Positions 1 to 6,006 of a stretch of 6,278 bases of DNA are shown piece after piece. Below the pieces are notes generated by a model that searched no databases, had not been told where the DNA came from, and was given only the letters and a program-made list of their open reading frames with translations. The translations under genes and the position numbers were made by a program. The stretch is from NCBI GenBank assembly GCA_027490415.1, contig JAIXYD010000026.1, positions 1 through 6,278 of the forward strand. The letters run 5' to 3'. How positions within the stretch are numbered: the stretch's first letter is position 1; each line of letters starts with the position of its first letter. Source of the DNA: Streptomycetaceae bacterium (GTDB lineage Bacteria; Actinomycetota; Actinomycetes; Nanopelagicales; Nanopelagicaceae).

Positions 1-909
1 ACGATGCGAAAGTATGCCCTCGGCAACTTTTCAGATTTTTCAAAAGCAATGTTCTTTGATGGTGCGTTACAAGTGTGGTTAGACGGACAAGAAAACACTG
101 CCAAAGCTCCAAATGAAAACTTCTCGAGAGAGATGATGGAGTTGTTTACTCTTGGCGTAAATCGTTATACCGAAAAAGATGTTAAAGAATTAGCACGAGC
201 ATTTACAGGTTATCAAGTTTCTCGAACAAATGGAGTTGTGACATACAACGCGCGCCGTAGAGATACTGCTCCAGTAACGGTTTTAGGCAAGACAGGCGTA
301 ATGAGTCCTGAAGAAGTTATTACACATTTAGTCGCACAAAATGATTCTGCGCTCTTTATCGCAGAGCGAATCTGGTATCGCTTTGTCTCCTCACAAGAGC
401 CGCTTCCCCAGGATCATCCAATGATCAAAGCGTTTGCAAACCGCGATATTTATACGCTGATGAAGTCGTTGATCGAAGGGTCTGCATTTTCGCAAGAGCA
501 ATATTCGATGGTGAAGTCACCTGTTGAATGGTTTATTGGGATCTGCCGCGCGCTAACAATTACACCCTCTAAATTACCTTCACCCACAAAGCTCGTTGGT
601 TTTCTAGAAAAGCTTTCGCAGGTTCCTTTCTCTCCTCCAAATGTTGGCGGATGGCCAGTCGATCAAGCGTGGTTGAGCTCAGCTAGCGCCCAATACCGGC
701 TCTCTTTCGCTACATCGATAATCGCTGAAGCAGATCTCGGTGAATTGAGCTCGATCTCTCCAGTACGTCGACCAGAGTATCTCGCTGATTTATTAGGAGT
801 TGTCGGGTGGAGTTCTCGCACTGCGTATGCAATGCGCGCTGTGCGCGATAACCCGCAAAGACTTTTAGTGACCGCCGTCTGTAGCCCAGAATATGTGGTG
901 AGCCAATGA
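1..909 (+). CDS. DUF1800 family protein, 3' part (5' end outside window)
   Basis: The reading frame is open from base 1 to a TGA at 907-909, giving about 302 residues. The family's N-terminal part is missing, so the first in-window ATG (4-6) is probably internal: residues after it (ALGNFSDF) match the mid-protein LGNFRDLL-like block of DUF1800. Other family blocks visible, counted from that ATG, are APNENFSREMMELFTLG (about 35-51), the following TEKDVKELARAFTGY block (about 56-70), and SPPNVGGWPVDQAWLSSAS (about 212-230). The C-terminus, CSPEYVVSQ, resembles the usual SPEF-type ending. DUF1800 proteins are typically exported and have no firmly established biochemical role. They are often encoded next to a DUF1501 protein, as here, where the stop overlaps the next start by 4 bp. 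The pair probably acts at the cell surface; no function is claimed. Family assignment is secure, function unknown. Confidence 0.88.
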   Translation, partial: TMRKYALGNFSDFSKAMFFDGALQVWLDGQENTAKAPNENFSREMMELFTLGVNRYTEKDVKELARAFTGYQVSRTNGVVTYNARRRDTAPVTVLGKTGVMSPEEVITHLVAQNDSALFIAERIWYRFVSSQEPLPQDHPMIKAFANRDIYTLMKSLIEGSAFSQEQYSMVKSPVEWFIGICRALTITPSKLPSPTKLVGFLEKLSQVPFSPPNVGGWPVDQAWLSSASAQYRLSFATSIIAEADLGELSSISPVRRPEYLADLLGVVGWSSRTAYAMRAVRDNPQRLLVTAVCSPEYVVSQ

Positions 910-2174
910 TCGAACTACCTCGCGTACCCGGCCAAGAGTTAGGAATGACTGCAGTTACTCGCAGACAGTTCCTCAAATATTCAGGTGTAGTGGCCGCAGC
1001 GGCTACACCGATGCTCACTGTTGATCAGATTGCAGAAGCAGCAATTACTAGACCACTTCCACTTGGAACTCCGATACTTGTTGTTGTCACACTTTATGGT
1101 GGAAATGATGGACTCAATACTGTTATTCCATTTCAAGATTCTGCGTACTACAACGCGCGACCAGGTTTGACATATAAACCAGAGACGTTGCTCCCTCTTT
1201 CATCAGACCTTGCTCTCAACGCTTCGATGACTGGAATTAAATCTTTATGGGATGCAAATAAAGTTGCAATTGTTCGCGGTGTTGGTTATCCAAAACCAGA
1301 TCGCTCGCACTTTTCTTCGATGGCGATCTGGCAGACAGGTTCTCCTGCCGCTCACCTCAATACCGGATGGCTTGGACGTTGGCTTGATACACAAGCGATA
1401 GATCCGATGACTGCAATTAGTTTGGGTGGAGTTCTGCCTCCGCTGTTAGTGGGAGCAAAACAAAGTGGCTCAGCCCTTCCTTTGGGTGGACTTTCCATCC
1501 CTCAAGGGGTTATCGGAACCGCATGCCAACGCTTATCAGTGCCATCACCAACTGATAATCCTTTGATGGCAGCTGCTGCAACATCAATGCGAAATCTCTT
1601 TAACGTTTCAGGAAATGTGCAACCGATATTGGCTAAACCTGCACCAGTTGCTGAAGATTTACCAACTATTTCTGGCGGTAACGCTGGAGGAGATTCAAAC
1701 CTTTCTCAGCAACTCAATGTTGTTGCAAAACTTATTGCAGCAGGTGCTCCAACTCGTGCGTGGTCAGTTTCACTCGGTGGATTTGATACTCATGCAAATG
1801 AAGCGAATGCGCAAGCGCTTCTCTTGGGAACTGTCTCAAAGGGTATTACGACTTTTTTAAGTCAGATGAAGGCATCTGGGCGATCAAAAGACATCACAGT
1901 TTTGGTGTACAGCGAGTTTGGCCGACGTGTAAAAGCAAATGGTTCTGAAGGAACTGATCATGGAACTTCTGGTCCTGTCTTTCTTATCGGCGATCGCGTC
2001 ACTGGTGGTTTCTATGGTGATCAGCCTTCGCTATCAAAGCTTGTCGACGGAGATTTGGCTGTAACTACAGACTTTAGAGATGTTTACTCAACTGTTCTTG
2101 AAAAAGTTCTAGGTTCGCCAGCGGAGAAAACTTTAAACAATTGGAAAGGTCGAATAAACGCAATAAAGAGTTAA
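906..2174 (+). CDS. DUF1501 family protein with twin-arginine (Tat) signal peptide
   Basis: This complete gene encodes 422 residues. A Tat signal is clear: TRRQFLK with the arginine pair at residues 19-20, a hydrophobic stretch YSGVVAAAATPML (25-37), and an AEA cleavage-like site near 43-45. Family blocks follow in order: LYGGNDGLNTVIPF (about 63-76), RSHFSSMAIWQTG (133-145), FDTHANE (293-299), SEFGRR (from 336), TDHGT (350-354), then a GGFYGDQPSL block and a DFRDVYSTVLE block near the end. DUF1501 proteins are related to the alkaline phosphatase/sulfatase fold; the Asp and His residues in these blocks may bind metal, but the substrate is unknown. The Tat signal implies export of a folded, possibly cofactor-loaded protein. 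The ATG at 906 overlaps the upstream stop (ATGA), suggesting translational coupling. An in-frame ATG at 945, preceded by AAGAG at 934-938, would give a more compact signal peptide and is a real alternative start (409 residues). Confidence 0.9.
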   Translation: MIELPRVPGQELGMTAVTRRQFLKYSGVVAAAATPMLTVDQIAEAAITRPLPLGTPILVVVTLYGGNDGLNTVIPFQDSAYYNARPGLTYKPETLLPLSSDLALNASMTGIKSLWDANKVAIVRGVGYPKPDRSHFSSMAIWQTGSPAAHLNTGWLGRWLDTQAIDPMTAISLGGVLPPLLVGAKQSGSALPLGGLSIPQGVIGTACQRLSVPSPTDNPLMAAAATSMRNLFNVSGNVQPILAKPAPVAEDLPTISGGNAGGDSNLSQQLNVVAKLIAAGAPTRAWSVSLGGFDTHANEANAQALLLGTVSKGITTFLSQMKASGRSKDITVLVYSEFGRRVKANGSEGTDHGTSGPVFLIGDRVTGGFYGDQPSLSKLVDGDLAVTTDFRDVYSTVLEKVLGSPAEKTLNNWKGRINAIKS

Positions 2175-2557
2175 TTATCTTCTTTATAGATAATTACTTG
2201 TGATTTCTTCCGTACTTCCAGTGACTTTGGTGGGTTCTCCGACAAAAGCGCATCTACCTCTATGCGAAGTTTTGCAACTTCGAGCGCCATATTTGCCATC
2301 GCAGATTCAAGTTCAATAATTCTCTTAATGCCTGCGTGATTAATTCCCTCACCGATAAGTCTCTGGATAGTGCGAAGAGATGCGATATCGCGCAATGAAT
2401 ATCTGCGATTGCGACCAACGGTGCGCGATGGAGAAACTAGTCCTATGCGATCGTATTGACGAAGTGTTTGAGGGTGAAGGCCTGAAAGTTCTGCAGCAAC
2501 AGAGATTACGTAAAGTCCTGCTTCTTCATCAATCTCTTCGCGCTTGTCGTCACTCAT
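2171..2557 (-). CDS. hspR: HspR, MerR-family heat-shock repressor
   Basis: The product has 128 residues, close to the usual HspR size. After a short acidic N-terminus comes a MerR-type helix-turn-helix (about 17-36, SVAAELSGLHPQTLRQYDRI), then the wing GLVSPSRTVGRNRRYS (39-54), where HspR proteins carry the same kind of basic block. A second helical region follows (55-83), then a likely dimerisation coiled coil (about 84-106). HspR binds HAIR inverted repeats (CTTGAGT-N7-ACTCAAG) and represses the dnaK operon with DnaK as co-repressor; two matching sites lie upstream of dnaK here. The gene is last in the operon, so it represses its own transcription. Its ATG overlaps the dnaJ stop (ATGA), and a GAAGG Shine-Dalgarno at 2565-2569 lies 7 bases upstream, fixing the start. 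Its stop shares a TTAA with the convergent DUF1501 gene. Confidence 0.95.
   Translation of the reverse strand: MSDDKREEIDEEAGLYVISVAAELSGLHPQTLRQYDRIGLVSPSRTVGRNRRYSLRDIASLRTIQRLIGEGINHAGIKRIIELESAMANMALEVAKLRIEVDALLSENPPKSLEVRKKSQVIIYKEDN
2172..2196. terminator. Perfect 9-bp inverted repeat at the convergent gene ends; possible weak bidirectional terminator
   Basis: TAATTATCT at 2172-2180 and its exact reverse complement AGATAATTA at 2188-2196 flank a 7-base spacer. The repeat begins inside the shared stop codons of the DUF1501 gene and hspR and covers the last hspR codons. The stem has one G-C pair only, and neither side has a long T tract: the minus-strand continuation reads ACTCTTTATTG and the plus-strand one CTTGTGATTTCTT. 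It is therefore poor as a classical intrinsic terminator. Its exact position between convergent genes with no other spacer is the main argument for a termination or 3'-end role. Confidence 0.35.
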
Positions 2558-3477
2558 TGTGATGCCTTCGCTCTAAATTCCAATCGCACATCATGGCTGG
2601 ATGTGGCTTCAGCAAATTTCTTAAGTGCTTCGCTGGCTTCGCCTTCAATCTTCTGTGGAACCTGCACTTCAATAGTTGCCAAGAGATCTCCAGTGACAGA
2701 TCCTTTTTTAATTCCACGACCCTTGACGCGAAGCGTGCGTCCATTAGGTGTTCCAGGTGCAAGTCGTACAGTGACTTCTTCTCCATCAAGTGTTGGAACT
2801 TTGATATCTGCACCAAGTGTTGCTTCAACAAATGTGACGGGCAGAGTAAGAAGAATGTTCTCTGCCTTACGTGAAAATATTGGATGCGGTTTTACATGCA
2901 ACAAGATGAAGAGATCACCAGGTCCAGCTTCACCTGGTGCTCCTTTTCCTTTGACGCGAATCTTTGCACCATCGTTAATCCCTACAGGAACGCGAGCTGT
3001 AATTGTTTGTGTCTTGCCATCATCGCCAGGAATTTTTAATCCAAGCGTTGTTCCCATAACTGATTCTTTAAATGTAATTGTTGCCTCGGTCTGTAAATCT
3101 TGTCCTTTACGTGGACCGCGACGTACTCCGCCTCCGCCAAATAAGTTTGCAAAGATGTCATTAGGAGATCCGCCGCCGAAGAGATCGGAGAAATCACCGC
3201 CACCACCATGGCCACCCATAGGTCCACGGAATCCGCCTCGTTCAAAGAGTGAGCGCGCTTCATCATATTCAGCGCGCTTCTTTGAATCCGAAAGGATGTC
3301 GTAGGCCTCAGAGACCGCCTTGAATTTCTCTTCGAGTGCGTCATCGCCCTTGGTTTTATCTGGGTGTAATTCGCGCGCCAAAGAGCGGTACTTCTTCTTT
3401 ATCTCGTCGCTTGAAGCTTTTTTATCGACGCCGAGAATTGCGTAGAAGTCCTTCTCATAGAGATCTTTGGCGGCCAT
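2554..3477 (-). CDS. dnaJ: DnaJ-type co-chaperone without zinc finger (type II, CbpA-like layout)
   Basis: This J-domain protein has 307 residues. The J domain spans about residues 10-74 with the catalytic HPD at 38-40, which stimulates DnaK ATPase activity. A Gly/Phe-rich linker (about 78-117, including DLFGGG and NLFGGGG) leads straight to the C-terminal substrate-binding beta domains (about 125-295, containing KGQDLQTEATITF, the PVGINDGAKIRVKGKGAPG block and the HPIFSRKAENI block). The four CxxCxGxG repeats of type I DnaJ are absent, and the protein has no cysteine at all. That explains its shortness against about 370-395 residues for type I. Actinobacterial DnaJ1 from this operon position usually has the zinc finger, so this is unusual. 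The gene starts 3 bp after grpE with only a weak GGAAT (3483-3487) as ribosome site, so it may rely on coupling. By position it is dnaJ; by domain layout cbpA or dnaJ2 would also be defensible. Confidence 0.93.
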   Translation of the reverse strand: MAAKDLYEKDFYAILGVDKKASSDEIKKKYRSLARELHPDKTKGDDALEEKFKAVSEAYDILSDSKKRAEYDEARSLFERGGFRGPMGGHGGGGDFSDLFGGGSPNDIFANLFGGGGVRRGPRKGQDLQTEATITFKESVMGTTLGLKIPGDDGKTQTITARVPVGINDGAKIRVKGKGAPGEAGPGDLFILLHVKPHPIFSRKAENILLTLPVTFVEATLGADIKVPTLDGEEVTVRLAPGTPNGRTLRVKGRGIKKGSVTGDLLATIEVQVPQKIEGEASEALKKFAEATSSHDVRLEFRAKASQ

Positions 3478-3480
3478 AAA

Positions 3481-3981
3481 TTATTCCGTGGCGGGTGTTT
3501 CTTCTGGATCTGTCACACCAACGCGTGCTGGGCGAAGGATGCGATCTTTAAATTTATATCCTGGCTGCAAAATCTTTGTTGCAGTTGATGTGGTGACATC
3601 GGCGGATGTGTCATGAAGCAACGCTTCATGAATTTGTGGATCAAAGAGATCGCCCTCTTGCCCATACTTGGTGAGCCCGATGCGTTCGGTAGTAGTTGCA
3701 ATTTGATCTGCAACAGCCTTGAAACCACCGGTGAGTTCGCCATGTAATTGTGCACGCTCGATATCGTCAAGAACCGGAAGTAATTCAATAAGCACAGAGC
3801 TGATTGCAAGTTCATGGGCGAGTGAACGATCGCGCTCTACGCGCTTTTTGTAATTTGCATACTCTGCTTGGAGGCGCTGCAAATCTGCAGTAAGTGCACC
3901 TACCGGGTCAGTTGCCTGACCCGGTTCGGCGATACTCTCTTCAGTTACATCTGCAACCTCAGTGACGAGATCTTCAGACAT
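3481..3981 (-). CDS. grpE: GrpE, nucleotide exchange factor of DnaK
   Basis: The product has 166 residues, somewhat short for GrpE (E. coli has 197), mainly because the disordered acidic N-terminus is brief. A long helix or coiled coil for dimerisation covers about 27-60 (LTADLQRLQAEYANYKKRVE and onward). A helical-bundle region follows (about 62-100), then the C-terminal beta domain with the GrpE signature (about 118-156): HEALLHD, then KILQPGYKFKDRILRPARVGV. That domain contacts the DnaK nucleotide-binding domain and releases ADP. The start codon overlaps the dnaK stop by one base (TAATG), and a GAAGG at 3991-3995 inside the end of dnaK sits 9 bases upstream, so translation is probably coupled to dnaK. 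The identification is secure from the signature and the gene order. Confidence 0.96.
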   Translation of the reverse strand: MSEDLVTEVADVTEESIAEPGQATDPVGALTADLQRLQAEYANYKKRVERDRSLAHELAISSVLIELLPVLDDIERAQLHGELTGGFKAVADQIATTTERIGLTKYGQEGDLFDPQIHEALLHDTSADVTTSTATKILQPGYKFKDRILRPARVGVTDPEETPATE

Positions 3982-5807
3982 TAGTTGCTGCCTTCGTCAA
4001 TGACCTCTGCATCTTCGACGCCATCTTCACCAGCTGCATCAGTAGCCGCAGCGCCTGCTGCTGCATACATCAGTGCACCAAGTGCTTGTGAAAGAGTTGA
4101 AACCTTTTCTGTTCCGCTCTTGATCGCATCAAAGTTAGCTCCGCCGAGTGATGTCTTCAGTTCAGCAAGTGCTGCTTCAACTTCGTTCTTCTTGTCGAGA
4201 GCTTCACCTTCTGTGAACTTATCTGCATTATCAGCGATGAACTTTTCAGTTTGATAGACAAGTGAGTCTCCGGTGTTACGGATCTCTGCTTCTTCCTTAC
4301 GCTTCTTATCTTCTTCAGCGTGGGCCTCAGCATCTGCCATCATGCGATCGATCTCGTCCTTTGAAAGTGCTGAGCCACCACTGATTGTGACGCTCTGCTC
4401 TTTTCCGGTTGCTAGATCTTTTGCAGAGACATGAACGATTCCGTTTGCATCGATATCAAATGTCACTTCAACCTGTGGAACTCCACGAGGTGCTGGTGCG
4501 ATACCTGCAAGCTCGAACATGCCTAATTTCTTGTTGTAGGCAGCCATTTCGCGCTCACCCTGATAGACCTGAATCTGTACAGCAGGCTGATTGTCATCAG
4601 CTGTTGTGAAGATCTCGCTGCGCTTTGTAGGGATTGTTGTGTTGCGCTCGATCATGCGTGTCATAACACCGCCCTTGGTTTCGATACCAAGTGTGAGTGG
4701 TGTGACATCAAGAAGGAGAACATCCTTTACTTCACCCTTTAGAACGCCAGCTTGAAGTGATGCACCAACTGCAACAACTTCATCAGGGTTTACGCCCTTA
4801 TTTGGTTCCTTTCCACCAGTGAGATCGCGAACGAGATCTACAACTGCTGGCATACGAGTTGATCCACCAACAAGAACTACGCTCTTGATTGCCGAGATTG
4901 CGATTCCAGAATCCTTAAGTACTTGCTGGAATGGCTTCTTGCAACGATCGAGTAAATCTGCAGTGAGTTGCTGGAACTGCGCACGAGTAATTGTTTCATC
5001 CAAGAAAAGTGGATTCTTTTCGGCATCAACAGTGATGTATGGCAAGTTAACAGCAGCTTGCTGTGATGATGAAAGTTCGATCTTTGCTTTTTCAGCAGCT
5101 TCACGAATACGTTGCATCGCCATCTTATCTTTTGTGAGATCGATACCGTTTTTAGATCCGAATGTTTGTACTAGGTAATCAACAAGTGCTTGATCCCAGT
5201 CATCTCCACCAAGGTGGTTATCGCCGGCGGTTGCTTTTACTTCAACAACACCATCTCCGATTTCAAGAAGTGAAACGTCGAATGTTCCACCGCCTAAGTC
5301 GAAGACGAGAATTGTCTGCTCTTGATCAGCCTTATCAAGACCGTATGCAAGCGCTGCCGCTGTTGGCTCGTTAATAATTCGAAGAACATTAAGTCCGGCA
5401 ATTTCGCCAGCTTCCTTAGTTGCTTGACGTTCTGCATCAGAGAAGTACGCAGGAACAGTGATGACCGCATCAGTAACAGTTTCACCAAGGTATGCCTCTG
5501 CATCGCGCTTAAGCTTTTGCAGAATACGGGCAGAAATTTCTTGTGGTGTGTACTTCTTGCCATCGATATCCATTGTCCAGTTGGTGCCCATGTGGCGCTT
5601 GACTGAGCGGATGGTGCGTTCGACGTTTGTGACCGACTGGCGCTTTGCGACTTCACCGACGAGGACCTCGCCGTTCTTGGCAAAGGCGACGATCGATGGG
5701 GTGGTGCGAGCGCCTTCGGCGTTGGCGATAACCGTTGGCTCGCCGCCTTCAAGGACGCTGACGCAGCTATTTGTTGTTCCGAGGTCGATTCCGACTGCTC
5801 TGGCCAT
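3981..5807 (-). CDS. dnaK: DnaK, Hsp70 chaperone
   Basis: The product is a full-length bacterial Hsp70 of 608 residues. All three family signatures are intact: IDLGTTNS (7-14), [14 protein letters not shown] (168-181) and [10 protein letters not shown] (311-320). The interdomain linker region is [12 protein letters not shown] (363-374). The beta substrate-binding domain runs to about 480, the helical lid from there to about 580, and an acidic tail ending in AEVIDEGSN closes the protein. DnaK binds unfolded segments in an ATP-dependent cycle driven by DnaJ and GrpE, and in actinobacteria it also acts as co-repressor for HspR. The start is fixed by AAGGAG at 5816-5821, 8 bases upstream, and by the conserved [12 protein letters not shown] opening. 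It is the first gene of the operon, behind two HAIR-like sites. Oddity: roughly the first 75 codons (5581-5807) are far richer in GC than the rest of the gene. Confidence 0.98.
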   Translation of the reverse strand: MARAVGIDLGTTNSCVSVLEGGEPTVIANAEGARTTPSIVAFAKNGEVLVGEVAKRQSVTNVERTIRSVKRHMGTNWTMDIDGKKYTPQEISARILQKLKRDAEAYLGETVTDAVITVPAYFSDAERQATKEAGEIAGLNVLRIINEPTAAALAYGLDKADQEQTILVFDLGGGTFDVSLLEIGDGVVEVKATAGDNHLGGDDWDQALVDYLVQTFGSKNGIDLTKDKMAMQRIREAAEKAKIELSSSQQAAVNLPYITVDAEKNPLFLDETITRAQFQQLTADLLDRCKKPFQQVLKDSGIAISAIKSVVLVGGSTRMPAVVDLVRDLTGGKEPNKGVNPDEVVAVGASLQAGVLKGEVKDVLLLDVTPLTLGIETKGGVMTRMIERNTTIPTKRSEIFTTADDNQPAVQIQVYQGEREMAAYNKKLGMFELAGIAPAPRGVPQVEVTFDIDANGIVHVSAKDLATGKEQSVTISGGSALSKDEIDRMMADAEAHAEEDKKRKEEAEIRNTGDSLVYQTEKFIADNADKFTEGEALDKKNEVEAALAELKTSLGGANFDAIKSGTEKVSTLSQALGALMYAAAGAAATDAAGEDGVEDAEVIDEGSN

Positions 5808-5815
5808 GATTGTGA

Positions 5816-5821
5816 CTCCTT
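5816..5821 (-). promoter_or_regulatory. Strong Shine-Dalgarno site of dnaK
   Basis: The minus strand reads AAGGAG here, 8 bases before the dnaK ATG at 5807. It is the best ribosome-binding match I see in the window, fitting a highly translated first gene, and it decides the start codon. Confidence 0.85.
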
Positions 5822-5874
5822 TTTCTTACATTTAGTAACTCTCTCGAGCTCGCTATGAGGTCGAGGTGGTTAAA

Positions 5875-5895
5875 CCTGAGTCCATCCTACACAAG
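5875..5895. promoter_or_regulatory. HAIR-like HspR operator, copy 1 (dnaK-proximal)
   Basis: CCTGAGT-N7-ACACAAG matches the known HspR inverted-repeat consensus CTTGAGT-N7-ACTCAAG at 12 of 14 arm positions with the exact 7-base spacer. It lies about 70 bp upstream of the dnaK start codon, where an HspR operator is expected, and overlaps a candidate -10 element. Binding here by HspR with DnaK would block dnaK operon transcription. The assignment rests on motif, position and the presence of hspR in the operon. Confidence 0.75.
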
Positions 5896-5925
5896 AGATT
5901 GAGTCGATGCGACTCAGGTTTCCAA
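5884..5925 (-). promoter_or_regulatory. Candidate dnaK operon promoter overlapping the HAIR sites
   Basis: Two alternatives are visible on the minus strand. One is TTGGAA (5925-5920) and CAATCT (5901-5896) with an 18-bp spacer. The other is a better actinobacterial -10, TAGGAT (5889-5884), with no convincing -35 at 17 bp. Both fall inside the HAIR region, so HspR binding would exclude RNA polymerase. With TAGGAT, transcription would start near 5877 and leave a leader of about 70 bases. The exact promoter cannot be fixed by eye. Confidence 0.35.
5898..5918. promoter_or_regulatory. HAIR-like HspR operator, copy 2 (dnaK-distal)
   Basis: ATTGAGT-N7-ACTCAGG matches the HAIR consensus at 12 of 14 arm positions, again with a 7-base spacer. 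Only 2 bp separate it from copy 1. The centres (5885 and 5908) are 23 bp apart, close to two helical turns, so two HspR dimers could sit on nearly the same face of the helix. Confidence 0.8.
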
Positions 5926-5993
5926 GGGGTAGAACAGGGCTCTCAACCCATTTATTCCCGTCATCCCACGCCGCCTATTGCGAGGTGGAGAGA

Positions 5994-5999
5994 TAACCT
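5994..5999 (+). promoter_or_regulatory. Candidate -10 for leaderless transcription of the (Fe-S) gene
   Basis: TAACCT fits the TANNNT form and ends 7 bases before the ATG at 6007, so transcription would start at or next to the start codon. No good -35 is present at the usual distance. The nearest Shine-Dalgarno-like GGAG (5987-5990) is 16 bases from the ATG, too far to work well. This supports, but does not prove, a leaderless mRNA, a common form in actinobacteria. Confidence 0.35.
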
Positions 6000-6006
6000 T
6001 TCGCTC

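Larger units (their letters stand above)
5872..5921. repeat. 11-bp perfect inverted repeat enclosing both HAIR sites
   Basis: AAACCTGAGTC at 5872-5882 is the exact reverse complement of GACTCAGGTTT at 5911-5921, with 28 bp between. The arms contain the outer half-sites of the two HAIR copies, and the identity extends 3 bases outward and 1 base inward past them. The larger symmetry suggests the two operators form one composite unit or arose by an inverted duplication. Confidence 0.8.

Noticed and set aside
710..1018. Open frame of 102 codons on the - strand across the DUF1800/DUF1501 junction
   Set aside because: It is antisense to conserved parts of both genes and has no recognisable domain.
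2603..3304. Open frame of 233 codons on the + strand opposite dnaJ
   Set aside because: It is antisense to a clearly conserved DnaJ, its Pro/Ser-rich product is the complement of the Gly-rich linker, and it shows no family match or ribosome site.
5458..5835. Open frame of 125 codons on the + strand opposite the start of dnaK
   Set aside because: dnaK is unambiguous on the other strand. This frame is a by-product of the codon pattern in the region, including its GC-rich part.
5832..5860. Possible CIRCE (HrcA) operator, from TTAGTAACTC before dnaK
   Set aside because: Only a loose left arm is present; the GAGTGCTAA right arm at 9-bp spacing is missing. HAIR sites already explain the control.
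5840..5866. Short stem CTCGA/TCGAG in the dnaK leader
   Set aside because: The arms are 5 bp around a 13-base loop, with several equally good alternative pairings, so it is too weak to call an RNA thermometer or riboswitch.
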